From: Motiliproteus sp. SC1-56
Lineage (GTDB): Bacteria; Pseudomonadota; Gammaproteobacteria; Pseudomonadales; Balneatricaceae
Direction: 5' to 3'
Length of the DNA stretch: 64,000 nucleotides
Assembly (NCBI RefSeq): GCF_017309075.1
Contig: NZ_JAEMGS010000004.1
Coordinates: 186,001-250,000 of the forward strand
A program made the translations under genes and the position numbers. Positions 18,182 to 26,551 of the stretch are shown piece after piece. The notes under the pieces are model-generated. The model made no database searches and was not told where the DNA came from. It was given only the letters and a program-made list of their open reading frames with translations. Each line of letters starts with the position of its first letter. The stretch's first letter is position 1.

Positions 18182-18255
18182 TCGCAAATAATTGATTTTT
18201 GACAGGTCGCGTAGTCGCACGTCGCTGCGAATGGCGGGCAGGGCAGGCAGTAGAG

Positions 18256-18825
18256 ATGCAGTTGGACGTAGTAGATAAGGGCCTGGATGCTCAACGGTGC
18301 AAGGCTGCGTTAAGCCGGCGACATCCACCTCGACGCTCATCCGGGTTCACCTTGGTCGAGCTGCTTATCGTCATGGCCATCCTCACCATCCTCTGGGTGA
18401 TCGCCTCACCCAACTACGACCCCATCATCGTCGGCAACAAAGTCAAACAGCAGAAATACGAAATCGCCACCAGCCTCGCCATGGCCCGCACCGAGGCGGT
18501 GAAGCGGGGAGCTTTGGTGCGGGTGTGCCAAGGCACCAGCGGCAGCTGCGGTACAAGCGATAGCGGCAGTGAGAGCTGGGCTGACGGCTGGCGGGTTCAG
18601 GATATGGATGGCGATACTGTGATCCACCTCGAACAAGGGGCCGCTCCCAACACCACGCTCAGCTACAGCTGCGGGGACTATGTCGAGTTCAACACCACGG
18701 GGGGGCGTGTCTCCTCCTCGGACGGTGAGTGTGTATTTACTGCCGGTAAGAAGGGCGGAGCGGATTATGACACCAAATTGAGTATAGGGCGCCAGGGGCG
18801 GGTACAGCTGGATTATACGGAATGA
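18256..18825 (+). CDS. GspH/FimT-family minor pseudopilin (FimU position)
   Basis: A type IV pilus minor pilin, 189 residues. The class III signal is GFTLVELL, with PilD cleavage expected after the Gly of RSSG; the N-methylated Phe and the +5 Glu are present. The ATG at 18256 gives an approximately 30-residue basic leader, rather long; a shorter leader from another start is possible. The C-terminal GspH domain (about 70-185) has paired cysteines (VCQGTSGSC, SCGDY, GECVF). It is first in an operon ordered like fimU-pilV-pilW-pilX-pilY1-pilE of Pseudomonas, where these proteins prime pilus assembly at the inner membrane. Its stop overlaps the next start as ATGA. Confidence 0.88.
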   Translation: MQLDVVDKGLDAQRCKAALSRRHPPRRSSGFTLVELLIVMAILTILWVIASPNYDPIIVGNKVKQQKYEIATSLAMARTEAVKRGALVRVCQGTSGSCGTSDSGSESWADGWRVQDMDGDTVIHLEQGAAPNTTLSYSCGDYVEFNTTGGRVSSSDGECVFTAGKKGGADYDTKLSIGRQGRVQLDYTE

Positions 18826-19319
18826 AAGAAATGAAGGGGACACGTCGCCGGGACAATGGCAAGAGAGCTGCACCGAGAGTCCCCTGCTCAAAGGGCTTTA
18901 CGCTGGTTGAAGTGCTGGTGGCCGTGCTGGTGCTGTCGCTGGGTATTCTTGGTTTGATTGCGCTCGAGAGCATGGCGCTAAAAAACAACCACAGTGCCTA
19001 CCAGAGAAGCCAAGCCACCATTTTGGCCTATGACTTGGCGGACAGGGTTCGGGCCAATCGTGATGAACGGGGTAAGTACATCGTCACCATACCGTCTGGA
19101 AAAACTCATTCTGCCACGACCTGCTCTTCTTGTAGCGCAGAAGGTCTGGCGGACAACGATTTGGTGGAGTGGAGCCAAGACATACAAAAGCTGCTTCCGG
19201 GGGCTAGTGCCGCAGTGACGGCGTCTGGCTCGGTGTTTACCGTGACCATCGCGTGGATAGATAACAGAGAGCGTGGATCGGATACGGTCGAAACCTTTCA
19301 AACATCCTTTAGGCCTTGA
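18822..19319 (+). CDS. pilV: Type IV pilus minor pilin PilV
   Basis: 165 residues with prepilin signal KGFTLVEVLVAVLVLSLGILG, then the PilV-typical LESMALKNNHSAYQRSQATILAYDLADRVRAN helix. PilV proteins sit in the priming complex of minor pilins. The start codon overlaps the previous stop (ATGA), implying translational coupling; an alternative ATG is three codons in. The globular half contains a CSSC pair. Confidence 0.9.
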   Translation: MKEMKGTRRRDNGKRAAPRVPCSKGFTLVEVLVAVLVLSLGILGLIALESMALKNNHSAYQRSQATILAYDLADRVRANRDERGKYIVTIPSGKTHSATTCSSCSAEGLADNDLVEWSQDIQKLLPGASAAVTASGSVFTVTIAWIDNRERGSDTVETFQTSFRP

Positions 19320-19329
19320 GGTGTTGACC

Positions 19330-20337
19330 ATGGTAAACCCCAGGCAACAAGGCTTTTCGCTCGTTGAGCTGATGGTGGCCATGGTGCTCGGGCTGCTGAT
19401 TGTCGCTGCGGTGCTGCAGACATTCCTGGCCGGCAAGCGTTCTTATGAAATGCAGGAAGACCTGTCCCGCATTCAAGAAAATGGGCGCTTTGCGATCGAG
19501 TTTCTTACCAGGGATATTCGTCAAGCTGGCTTTTGGGGCTGCTTGGGTCCGGACTCGATTCCAAACAATCACCTTAAAGACAAGAGCAATCCGCTTTACG
19601 GCTTTACTGGTTCTGTTTCCGGCGCGGAGAGCAGCGATTACACCGCAGAATTTGCCAATGATAAAAGTGTAACCGCGGACCGGATCCTGCTTGGCGGCGG
19701 CGGGGTGGATAGTTCATCGCCTATCCAAGTGACCCGCAAGAAGTCTCCTAACCCCTCAGAAAGTACCCAGGTCAGTAAAAATTCAGGAATAGAAGACGAA
19801 GACATTATCGTTATCACCGACTGCAAGACTGCCGATATTCTTCAAGTGACGGGTGTGAATACATCCAGTTCTCAGTTTGACGGCCTGACCCATAATCAAG
19901 CGCCCGGCTATGACCCGGGGAATGATGGCAGTGTCGACATGTCCACCGACTACCACGGCGCTCCTGTCTCCAATATTTTTAAGCTGAATAATCGCATCTA
20001 TACCGTCAGTCTGGCCAAAAGCTCAGGTGAGCCGGCCCTGTACCGCAATGGCGAAGAGCTGGTGGAAGGCATTGAAAGTATGCAGTTCCTCTACGGCGTG
20101 GTAAGCGGGGGAAATATGTCGTACCTGCCTGCAGACAGCGCGAATATGGATGATGTGGTCAGTGTAAAAGTCAGCGTCCTCGCCAGGGGTTTTGGAAACG
20201 TAGCGAACGAACCCGTAACCTTTCAGTACAACGATGGAACATCATCAGCTGCAATTTCTTTTACCGCAAAATCAGGTGACCGCCGTTTGCGTAAAGTTTT
20301 CAGCTCGACAATCGCGCTGCGCAACCGGTTGGACTAG
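19330..20337 (+). CDS. pilW: Type IV pilus minor pilin PilW
   Basis: 335 residues with the prepilin signal QGFSLVELMVAMVLGLLIVAAVLQTF after a short leader (MVNPRQQ). The PilW hallmark FAIEFLTRDIRQAGFWGC follows at about residues 55-75. The large C-terminal domain ends with strand-rich sequence and the LRNRLD terminus common to PilW. The ATG at 19330 follows GAGG, which overlaps the pilV stop. GC content drops from here through pilE compared with flanking core genes. Confidence 0.92.
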   Translation: MVNPRQQGFSLVELMVAMVLGLLIVAAVLQTFLAGKRSYEMQEDLSRIQENGRFAIEFLTRDIRQAGFWGCLGPDSIPNNHLKDKSNPLYGFTGSVSGAESSDYTAEFANDKSVTADRILLGGGGVDSSSPIQVTRKKSPNPSESTQVSKNSGIEDEDIIVITDCKTADILQVTGVNTSSSQFDGLTHNQAPGYDPGNDGSVDMSTDYHGAPVSNIFKLNNRIYTVSLAKSSGEPALYRNGEELVEGIESMQFLYGVVSGGNMSYLPADSANMDDVVSVKVSVLARGFGNVANEPVTFQYNDGTSSAAISFTAKSGDRRLRKVFSSTIALRNRLD

Positions 20338-20342
20338 GCAAA

Positions 20343-20849
20343 ATGGTGAGCAAATTGCCCATGATTCAGATGCTTCGATATCAGCAAGGGGCAACCCTTA
20401 TCGTCACCATGATCTTCCTGGTGCTGCTGACTTTTCTCGGCGTCAGCACCATTCAGGATACCGCGTTGGAAGAGAAGATGGCAGCCAATATGCGGTTTAA
20501 AAACATGGTATTTCAGGATGCCGAAACGGCCTTGCGCGAAGCAGAGGAGCTTTTATCACAACCTGCTCCGCTGAGTGTTGATGCTAACGACTGGCTCTAT
20601 GATGACGGTTACCCGTTCGGGGTATTCGACAGTTGTGCCTCCACGGGTGCCTCTTGGGCTTCCGCTTCTGCATCCAATGCAACGGTAAAATCCTGGTATG
20701 TAGCTCAGGAACTGTCTGTACTGGGCACCAGCGACAGTGCGGAAGTAGGTGTCGCTCAAGATGAGCAGAAGCTTTACCGGATCACTGCCTGTGCGCGCAG
20801 TGACAATACTTCAGCTTTGGTGGTGCTGCAGAGCACCTTCAGCCGCTGA
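20343..20849 (+). CDS. pilX: Type IV pilus minor pilin PilX
   Basis: 168 residues. The signal is the PilX variant QQGATLIVTMIFLVLLTFLGV, where Ala replaces Phe at +1 and there is no Glu at +5. DTALEEKMAANMRFKNMVFQDAETALREAE is the conserved post-helix region of PilX. It starts 5 bases after pilW. Like other PilX proteins it probably works with PilY1 at the pilus tip. Confidence 0.9.
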   Translation: MVSKLPMIQMLRYQQGATLIVTMIFLVLLTFLGVSTIQDTALEEKMAANMRFKNMVFQDAETALREAEELLSQPAPLSVDANDWLYDDGYPFGVFDSCASTGASWASASASNATVKSWYVAQELSVLGTSDSAEVGVAQDEQKLYRITACARSDNTSALVVLQSTFSR

Positions 20850-20868
20850 TTTAGAAGGGGAGTCGATT

Positions 20869-22998
20869 ATGTATCAGCGTGTAATGATGGCTATTGGTGG
20901 CATGGCCCTGGCAATGCCCGGCTGGGCTGATCTTAGCTTTATGACCCCGACGGCCAGTTCCGGTGTCGCTTCCGGGCAAGCGGTAACGTCCAATACGACG
21001 CGGCTTCAGAAGGACAACCTGCTCTATCAGGCGCGTTTTAGCGTTGGCGTCGCAGGCGCTAGCGATTCGGTGGACTGGACCGGAGACTTGCTGGAGTTTG
21101 AGATTAAGCAAACGGGTAGCGTTTCGGCAGCCAATGCATCAAAGCGAGCGACTGCCTATCTTGACGATGATTTATTGTTTTCTCTTGACGATCGCAAGGT
21201 CTATACCATCGATGACTCCGGCTCCGGGCAGGAATTTGGTGAAGGTGCCTTTTTACCCGCAACGGTTGTTGAGTTATCTCCGACTGTTTCCGTAGCGGCC
21301 AGCTCGTTGGCCGAGTATATCAAGGGTGCCCATGATTCTGAGGAGTCCTCTGGTGGAACCGGTAACCTCCGGTATCGAAGTTCAAGACTGGGAGACATCA
21401 TCAACTCGGCTCCCCAGTATTCGGGTAACCTGAACTTCGGTTATCACGCCTTGAGTGGCGGAACCCCGGATATTGGCAATCTGTACACCGACTTCGTCAG
21501 CACGGGGGCCTCCGCAACCCGGCCAGGCATGATTTATGTCGGAGCCAATGACGGGATGCTGCATGCGTTCAACGCCGAAGCAGATGCACTGAAAGAAGAG
21601 TTTGCCTTTATCCCTCGTACAGTCATTCCTGCCCTCGCCTCTTTGGCTTCGCCCAGCTATGAGCATCGCTATTACGTAGACGGTACCCCCAAGATTGCGG
21701 ATGCGTTTGGTGGCAGGCTTGGTGAAACTAAATGGAAAACCATTTTGGTCGGGACCACGGCCGCTGGCGGCTCCGGTGTATTTGCGCTGGATGTCACGGA
21801 ACCAGAGAGTTTTGGTGCAGGCTCGGTGCTGTGGGAGCACAATTCGGATTCTCTTGGCGAGCTTGGGTATACCCTGGCCCAGCCATCCATCGCTATGTTG
21901 CCGGATAACGATACCAACGATAGCAATAACTCCTGGGCGGCCATTGTGGCCAGCGGCTACGCCGATACGGCCAGTACGGGGGGGGGCTCCAATGAGGGCG
22001 TTCTGTATCTGATCGATGTGTTTTCCGGGGACACGATTGCTTCTGTGGCAACGGAGTCGGATCATGGCCTCTCTACGCCCTTGGCAATCGATTCAGATGG
22101 TGACCTTGCTGCTGATATTATCTATGCAGGCGACCTGTCGGGGAAACTCTGGAAGTTTTTCTTTGACGAAACGGCGCCCACTGGCACCGAGTGGAAAGTG
22201 CTTGAGCTTTTCGATGCCGGGCAGCCCATAAGTGCGAAACCCCAAGCGGTTAAATTCCGTGACCTGGGTGTCGTTCAAGATGGTTTTATGGTGCTGTTCG
22301 GCACCGGGCAGTATTTTCTAGAAGGGGACGAGGTGGCGGTTGCAGGTAGTGCCAGTTCCGCTTCGCCTTATGCGTTCTATGGAATATGGGATAAGAATGA
22401 CGGGAAATCGGCGCCGACTTCCCTGACGACTCAGACTGTAACGGCGGAGGGAAGGGTCATCTTGAGCGACGGCACGGAGGGGCCGGAGGTACGTGTTACC
22501 TCCAACAGTTCGGCCAACTCCACCAGCGGATGGAAGCTTGAACTGAAAAGTTATGAGGACTCTGACTCATCACAGGTATTTCAGGAGCGGGTGGTGTCAG
22601 AGGCGGTGGTTCGGAATGGACGGGTGATTTTTTCCACATTGATCCCCAACGGAAAGCCTTACGACGGAACCGGCTGGATGATGGAGGTTGACGTTTTTTC
22701 CGGCGCGCGGCTGGACGACGTGCCTTTTGATCTGAATGATGACGATCAGTTTAATGATAAGGACAGGGTCAAGGTGAAAGGCAGTGGTGAAATAGAGGCC
22801 GGTGGCAGCGGCAACTTGATGGCGGTTTCCGGCATGAAGTCAACAGTAGGACTGATCTCCACGCCGAACGTGGTTTCGGCATCTAACAAGGAATACAAAC
22901 ATCTCAGCGGATCTAGCGGGGATATTCAGACGGTGGTGGAATCGACGGATGGGGCCACTTTCTCCAAAGGTCGTCAATCTTGGCAACAACTAAAATAG
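20869..22998 (+). CDS. pilY1: Short PilY1-type pilus-tip protein, beta-propeller only
   Basis: 709 residues: a signal peptide (about 1-21, ending PGWA), an approximately 150-residue N-terminal part, and a PilY1 C-terminal propeller beginning with YRSSRLGDIINSAPQY. Signature pieces are MIYVGANDGMLHAFNAE and ILVGTTAAGGSGVFALDV. A DxDGDxxxD calcium-type loop lies at residues 408-416, followed by YAGDLSGKLWKF; a second Asp-rich DLNDDDQFNDKD lies at 621-632. PilY1 normally exceeds 1000 residues because of an N-terminal von Willebrand A domain; here that domain and its MIDAS motif are absent. The start is clean (AAGGGGA before ATG) and pilX ends only 19 bases upstream, so the short form looks genuine rather than truncated. 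Confidence 0.88.
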   Translation: MYQRVMMAIGGMALAMPGWADLSFMTPTASSGVASGQAVTSNTTRLQKDNLLYQARFSVGVAGASDSVDWTGDLLEFEIKQTGSVSAANASKRATAYLDDDLLFSLDDRKVYTIDDSGSGQEFGEGAFLPATVVELSPTVSVAASSLAEYIKGAHDSEESSGGTGNLRYRSSRLGDIINSAPQYSGNLNFGYHALSGGTPDIGNLYTDFVSTGASATRPGMIYVGANDGMLHAFNAEADALKEEFAFIPRTVIPALASLASPSYEHRYYVDGTPKIADAFGGRLGETKWKTILVGTTAAGGSGVFALDVTEPESFGAGSVLWEHNSDSLGELGYTLAQPSIAMLPDNDTNDSNNSWAAIVASGYADTASTGGGSNEGVLYLIDVFSGDTIASVATESDHGLSTPLAIDSDGDLAADIIYAGDLSGKLWKFFFDETAPTGTEWKVLELFDAGQPISAKPQAVKFRDLGVVQDGFMVLFGTGQYFLEGDEVAVAGSASSASPYAFYGIWDKNDGKSAPTSLTTQTVTAEGRVILSDGTEGPEVRVTSNSSANSTSGWKLELKSYEDSDSSQVFQERVVSEAVVRNGRVIFSTLIPNGKPYDGTGWMMEVDVFSGARLDDVPFDLNDDDQFNDKDRVKVKGSGEIEAGGSGNLMAVSGMKSTVGLISTPNVVSASNKEYKHLSGSSGDIQTVVESTDGATFSKGRQSWQQLK

Positions 22999-23015
22999 GG
23001 GAGGCTTTCAAGCCT

Positions 23016-23486
23016 GTGAGCCACAAAAAATCAAACGATGCTGTAAAGCAGTTCGGCTTCTCCCTGATCGAGCTGATGATCGCGGTGGCTATTCTCGGCA
23101 TAATCGCGGCGATTGCCTATCCCTCGTATACTGAGTACGTGAAGAAATCCCGCCGGGCCGATGCCCAAGGGGCGCTGGTCTCCTTCGCCGGGGCAATGGA
23201 GCGGCACTTTACCGTTAATGGCAGCTACTGTGGGGCCGGCAGTGACGCCAACTCCGAGTGTGGAAATAATTCAGCTGGTGCTCCAAAAATCTTTCAAGCT
23301 TGGGCGCCGACTGACACCCCTGCTAAATCGAGCGCGTTTTACGAGCTCAAAATAGTATCAGTTGCACCTTCGAGCTTTCAGCTCGAAGCCTCTCCGATTA
23401 ACTCTCAGCATGGTGACGACTGCGGAACCCTGACCATCACCCACACCGGTGCACGCGGCGCGGCCCAGAGCGGCTGCTGGCCCTAA
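23016..23486 (+). CDS. pilE: Type IV pilin-like protein PilE
   Basis: 156 residues with a canonical prepilin signal FGFSLIELMIAVAILGIIAAIAYPSYTEYVKKSRR and the PilE-type ADAQGALVSFAGAMERHFTVNGSYCG segment. The C-terminal cysteine pair DDCGTL and SGCWP forms a D-region-like loop. The GTG at 23016, 11 bases after GGGGAGG, is preferred; an upstream in-frame TTG (22980) lies inside pilY1. Last gene of the minor-pilin operon before a terminator. It is probably a minor pilin; the major pilin gene is not in this window. Confidence 0.88.
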   Translation: MSHKKSNDAVKQFGFSLIELMIAVAILGIIAAIAYPSYTEYVKKSRRADAQGALVSFAGAMERHFTVNGSYCGAGSDANSECGNNSAGAPKIFQAWAPTDTPAKSSAFYELKIVSVAPSSFQLEASPINSQHGDDCGTLTITHTGARGAAQSGCWP

Positions 23487-23517
23487 GAAGCCGCCCGCCT
23501 AAATCCGTCTATACTCC

Positions 23518-23542
23518 AAAGGCCCGCAACGCGGGCCTTTTT
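23518..23542 (+). terminator. Rho-independent terminator of the minor-pilin operon
   Basis: An AAAGGCCCGC / GCGGGCCTTT stem with a tight AAC loop and a five-T tail. It begins about 30 bases after the pilE stop. Confidence 0.88.
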
Positions 23543-23557
23543 GCGTCCAGGGATGGA

Positions 23558-23707
23558 CGTATGCCGCGGAGACAGGACGTCGGCAGCGGTATGCGTTGCA
23601 CGGATGGACGGCCGAAAACTGCTCCTGAGTTTTCGGCACTTTCGCCATCCATGTCGGGCGTATGCCGCGGAGACAGAACGTCGGCAGCGGTATGCGTTAC
23701 ACGGATG
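23558..23707. repeat. Direct 49-bp repeat pair with a hairpin between
   Basis: The 49-bp units at 23558-23606 and 23659-23707 differ at only two positions and are spaced 101 bases apart. Between them, 23611-23620 and 23628-23637 form a perfect 10-bp inverted repeat (GCCGAAAACT). The second unit ends 36 bases before the fimT-like start, so the array occupies the leader or promoter region of that gene. I do not recognise the unit; no coding role is apparent. Confidence 0.85.
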
Positions 23708-23742
23708 AGACGCAGTCAACGGATCTGACTGGAGAACACAAC

Positions 23743-24330
23743 ATGCGCAAGGATCGCGCGGCGCCTTTGCGGGCGCAGCTTTTTCCGCCTCGTCGGAATC
23801 AAGGTTTTACCCTCAACGAACTGCTGTTGACCCTCGGAGTGATCACCCTGGTCTCCACCCTGGGGATGGGCAGCTTTCAACGCTATATAGGCGATGTTCG
23901 CGCCGACACGGTGATTCTCAACCTGCGCACGGCGCTGATGCTGGCCCGCAGCGAAGCGATCAAGGGAACTGGCTCGGTGGTGCTGTGCCGGCGCAAGCCC
24001 GGTCAGGATCAATGCGCCGGCAGCAGCGCCAAGAACAAGCTCTTCTGGGACAGTGGCTGGCTGGTGTTTGCCGACGCCGATGAGAACAAGCTGTTCGATG
24101 GCGATGATCGCCTGATTCGCCAGTTTCCACCCCTCGATGAGAGCTTTGCCCTGAAGTGGAATCGCGGAGACTACATCGCCTACGAGGGGGACGGTTCGCT
24201 GGACTCCAATAACGGCACCTTCTGCCTGGGCAGTCGCCACCTGGACGGGATCGAGCGCGAGCTTGCCATCCCCCATACCGGCCGGGTGCGGGTCACGGCC
24301 GGCGAGTGCAGCTATACCCTGCTGCCCTGA
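23743..24330 (+). CDS. fimT: GspH/FimT-family pseudopilin
   Basis: 195 residues. The prepilin signal QGFTLNELLLTLGVITLVSTLGM keeps the +5 Glu, preceded by a basic 25-residue leader. The GspH domain follows (ALMLARSEAIKGTGSVVLCRR, WDSGWLVFADADENKLFDGDDRLIR, then the C-terminal TGRVRVTAGECSY), a pattern typical of FimT/FimU. GGAG lies 8 bases before the ATG. It is separated from the first pilin operon by a terminator and the 49-bp repeats, so it is likely transcribed on its own. In naturally competent Gammaproteobacteria FimT can bind DNA; whether this one does is unknown. fimT is assigned by position. Confidence 0.85.
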   Translation: MRKDRAAPLRAQLFPPRRNQGFTLNELLLTLGVITLVSTLGMGSFQRYIGDVRADTVILNLRTALMLARSEAIKGTGSVVLCRRKPGQDQCAGSSAKNKLFWDSGWLVFADADENKLFDGDDRLIRQFPPLDESFALKWNRGDYIAYEGDGSLDSNNGTFCLGSRHLDGIERELAIPHTGRVRVTAGECSYTLLP

Positions 24331-24392
24331 TTTCCTTGTTTTGCGCCGGGTGCTCGCCTAAGGTGCGGCCTTCAGGTGGCCGGGGAGGGGCG

Positions 24393-25505
24393 ATGAAACA
24401 GGCGGATGTGATTGTTGTCGGCGGTGGGGTGATGGGGCTGTTAACGGCCCGGGAGTTGGCCGCCGCCGGCGCCCGGGTCCGGGTGCTGGACAAGGGACCG
24501 CTGGTCGGCGAGGCCTCCTGGGCGGGCGGAGGTATCGTCTCACCCCTCTACCCCTGGCGTTATTCCGAGGCCGTCACGGCCCTGGCTTCCTGGTCCCAGG
24601 GCTGCTACGAGCGCCTGTGCGAGGCGCTGATCGAGGAGGCCGGCATCAGCCCCGAGCTGCGGCAGAAGGGGCTGCTGATGCTGGCGGTGGAGGATGCCGC
24701 CGAAGCCCTGAGCTGGGCGCAAGCGCATCAACGTCCCCTGGCCCCGATTGATGCGGATGACATCTACCGCCTGGAGCCCCGGCTTCCTCCCGGGCTTGAG
24801 CGCGCGCTGTGGATGCCCGAGGTCGCCAGCGTGCGCAATCCCCGCCTGGGTCAGGCGTTGCAGCGCAGCCTGAGCCGTAATCCCCGGGTCAAACTGGAGC
24901 CGGGGACGCCGGTGGAGCGCTTTCGGGTGCAGGGTGGTCGGGTGGCGGGGGTCGAGACGCCTGAGGGATGCCTGTGCGCCGATCAGGTGCTGATCACGGC
25001 CGGGGCCTGGAGTGGTGAACTGCTGGCCGGGCTCGGGCTCTCCTTGCCGGTGGAGCCGGTGCGGGGGCAGATGCTGCTCTTCAACACGCCGGGCGATCTT
25101 ATCGACCGGGTCATCCTGCGGGATGGCCGTTACCTCATTCCCCGCAACGATGGGCGTATTCTGGTTGGTAGCACGCTGGAATACACCGGGTTCGACAAGG
25201 CGCCCACGGAGCCGGCCTACCATAGCCTTAAACAGTCGGCGCTAACGATCCTGCCCGCGTTGCAGGACTGTCCGGTGGAGGCCCAGTGGGCGGGGTTGCG
25301 CCCGGGGGCGCCCGGCGGCGTGCCCTATATCGGCCGGTTGGCCCCCTTTGAAAATCTTTTCATCAATGCCGGGCACTTTCGCAATGGCCTGGTGTTGGCG
25401 CCGGCGGCTTGTCGTCTGGCGGCAGATCTTCTCCTGGACCGTTCCCCGCTACTGGATCCAGCTTCCTATAGCCTGGAGGCTCTGCGTCCGGAAGCGCCCC
25501 GTTAG
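24393..25505 (+). CDS. thiO: FAD-dependent glycine/D-amino acid oxidase, ThiO-like
   Basis: 370-residue FAD oxidoreductase of the DAO/ThiO family. ThiO oxidises glycine to iminoglycine for the thiazole part of thiamine; relatives oxidise other D-amino acids. The N-terminal FAD-binding motif is VIVVGGGVMGLLTARELAAAGARVRVLDKG. ASWAGGGIVSPLYPW is the ThiO flavin-contact segment, and the C-terminal LRPGAPGGVPYIGRLAPFENLFINAGHFRNGLVLAP is characteristic. The ATG at 24393 follows GGGGAGGGG closely. No other thi gene is adjacent. A homologue occupies this slot in Pseudomonas. Confidence 0.85.
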   Translation: MKQADVIVVGGGVMGLLTARELAAAGARVRVLDKGPLVGEASWAGGGIVSPLYPWRYSEAVTALASWSQGCYERLCEALIEEAGISPELRQKGLLMLAVEDAAEALSWAQAHQRPLAPIDADDIYRLEPRLPPGLERALWMPEVASVRNPRLGQALQRSLSRNPRVKLEPGTPVERFRVQGGRVAGVETPEGCLCADQVLITAGAWSGELLAGLGLSLPVEPVRGQMLLFNTPGDLIDRVILRDGRYLIPRNDGRILVGSTLEYTGFDKAPTEPAYHSLKQSALTILPALQDCPVEAQWAGLRPGAPGGVPYIGRLAPFENLFINAGHFRNGLVLAPAACRLAADLLLDRSPLLDPASYSLEALRPEAPR

Positions 25506-25532
25506 ACTGAGGGCTGGTTGCCAGAGGGGTGC

Positions 25533-25560
25533 AAAAAAGGAGCCGGGCGGCTCCTTTTTT
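25533..25560. terminator. Bidirectional terminator between thiO and bamD
   Basis: A GGAGCC / GGCTCC stem with GGGC loop, extended by A6 on the left and T6 on the right. It serves the convergent genes on both strands. Confidence 0.9.
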
Positions 25561-25592
25561 GTGCATGCGGGAGTGGGACAGAAGAACTGGCC

Positions 25593-26354
25593 CTAGAGCT
25601 CGTCAAATGCCTGGGCGTAGCCCGGAAAGTTCTTCGCCAGCACGGCCCTTGAGTCAGCGGCCAAATCGTTCATGCCCAGCTCCTCGTAGGCGGCCACCAT
25701 GATCGCCAGGGCGGCGGGGACCGAGGGCGTCTGCTGGTAGTTTTCAACCACGTAGCGCCCCCGGTTGGCGGCGGCGATGTAGGCGTTGCGCTTCATGTAG
25801 TAGCGGGCCACGTGGATTTCGTAGGCGGCCAGCTGGTTGCGCAGAAACAGCATCCGCTGGCGGGCATCGGGGGCGTACTGGCTGTTGGGGTAGCGGCTGG
25901 TGAGGGTGCTGAAGTCGTTGAAGGAATCCCTGGCCGCGCCGGGGTCGCGCTGGGAGGCGTCCGTGGGCAGCCAGCGGTCCAGCAGGTCGCTGTCCGCTTC
26001 AAAATTGGCCAGCCCCCTCAGGTAATAGGCGTAATCGATATTTTCGTGGTCGGGGTGCAGGCGAATAAAGCGGTCGGCTGCCGCCTTGGTCTGTTCCGTC
26101 TGGCTGGTCTTGTAGTAGGCGAAGATCAGCTCCAGCTGTGCCTGTTCCGAGTAGCGCCCGAACGGGTAACGGGATTCGAGCTGCTCCAGCTTGTCGATCG
26201 CCAGCTGGTAGTTGGGCAGCTCCATGGCCTCCATCGCCTCGGCGTAGAGCTGGGGTTCGGGAATGTCAAAGCTGTCTGAATCGATGCCGAACAGCGAGCA
26301 GCCTCCAAGCAGCCCGAAAAGGGTGATCAGAAGCGAAGATCGAAGCGTGCGCAT
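25593..26354 (-). CDS. bamD: Outer-membrane assembly lipoprotein BamD
   Basis: Essential lipoprotein of the BAM complex that works with BamA (encoded at 51075) to insert beta-barrel proteins. 253 residues: a lipoprotein signal with lipobox LLGGC and lipidated Cys19, then five TPR-like repeats. Conserved pieces include [46 protein letters not shown] and [24 protein letters not shown]. It stands alone on the minus strand, divergent from rluD, which is the usual arrangement. Confidence 0.97.
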   Translation of the reverse strand: MRTLRSSLLITLFGLLGGCSLFGIDSDSFDIPEPQLYAEAMEAMELPNYQLAIDKLEQLESRYPFGRYSEQAQLELIFAYYKTSQTEQTKAAADRFIRLHPDHENIDYAYYLRGLANFEADSDLLDRWLPTDASQRDPGAARDSFNDFSTLTSRYPNSQYAPDARQRMLFLRNQLAAYEIHVARYYMKRNAYIAAANRGRYVVENYQQTPSVPAALAIMVAAYEELGMNDLAADSRAVLAKNFPGYAQAFDEL

Positions 26355-26551
26355 AGGACGTCAATACACCTGTTAATGACGGGCAGGCCGAGGATGGCTG
26401 CGCCGGCGAACATAAGCGAAGGAAACCGGGCCGATATTTAACCACAGCGGCGCGGCTAAGGCCAAAGCCCTGTCGCCCCATGCCGTGCCGGGGGGCGCCG
26501 CTTTCGGGTATACTGGTCGATTAACCAATGATTCGACCTGCAAGGAATTTC

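Noticed and set aside
18040-18255. Remnant of ispH between fkpB and the first pilin gene
   Set aside because: None of the three frames shows the IspH N-terminal GFCAGV-type motif or other recognisable pieces; only 216 bases are present.
20749-20869. A frameshift hiding the N-terminal vWA domain of PilY1 in the pilX region
   Set aside because: pilX is intact to 20849 and only 19 bases lie between it and the PilY1 ATG, so there is no room for the missing domain.
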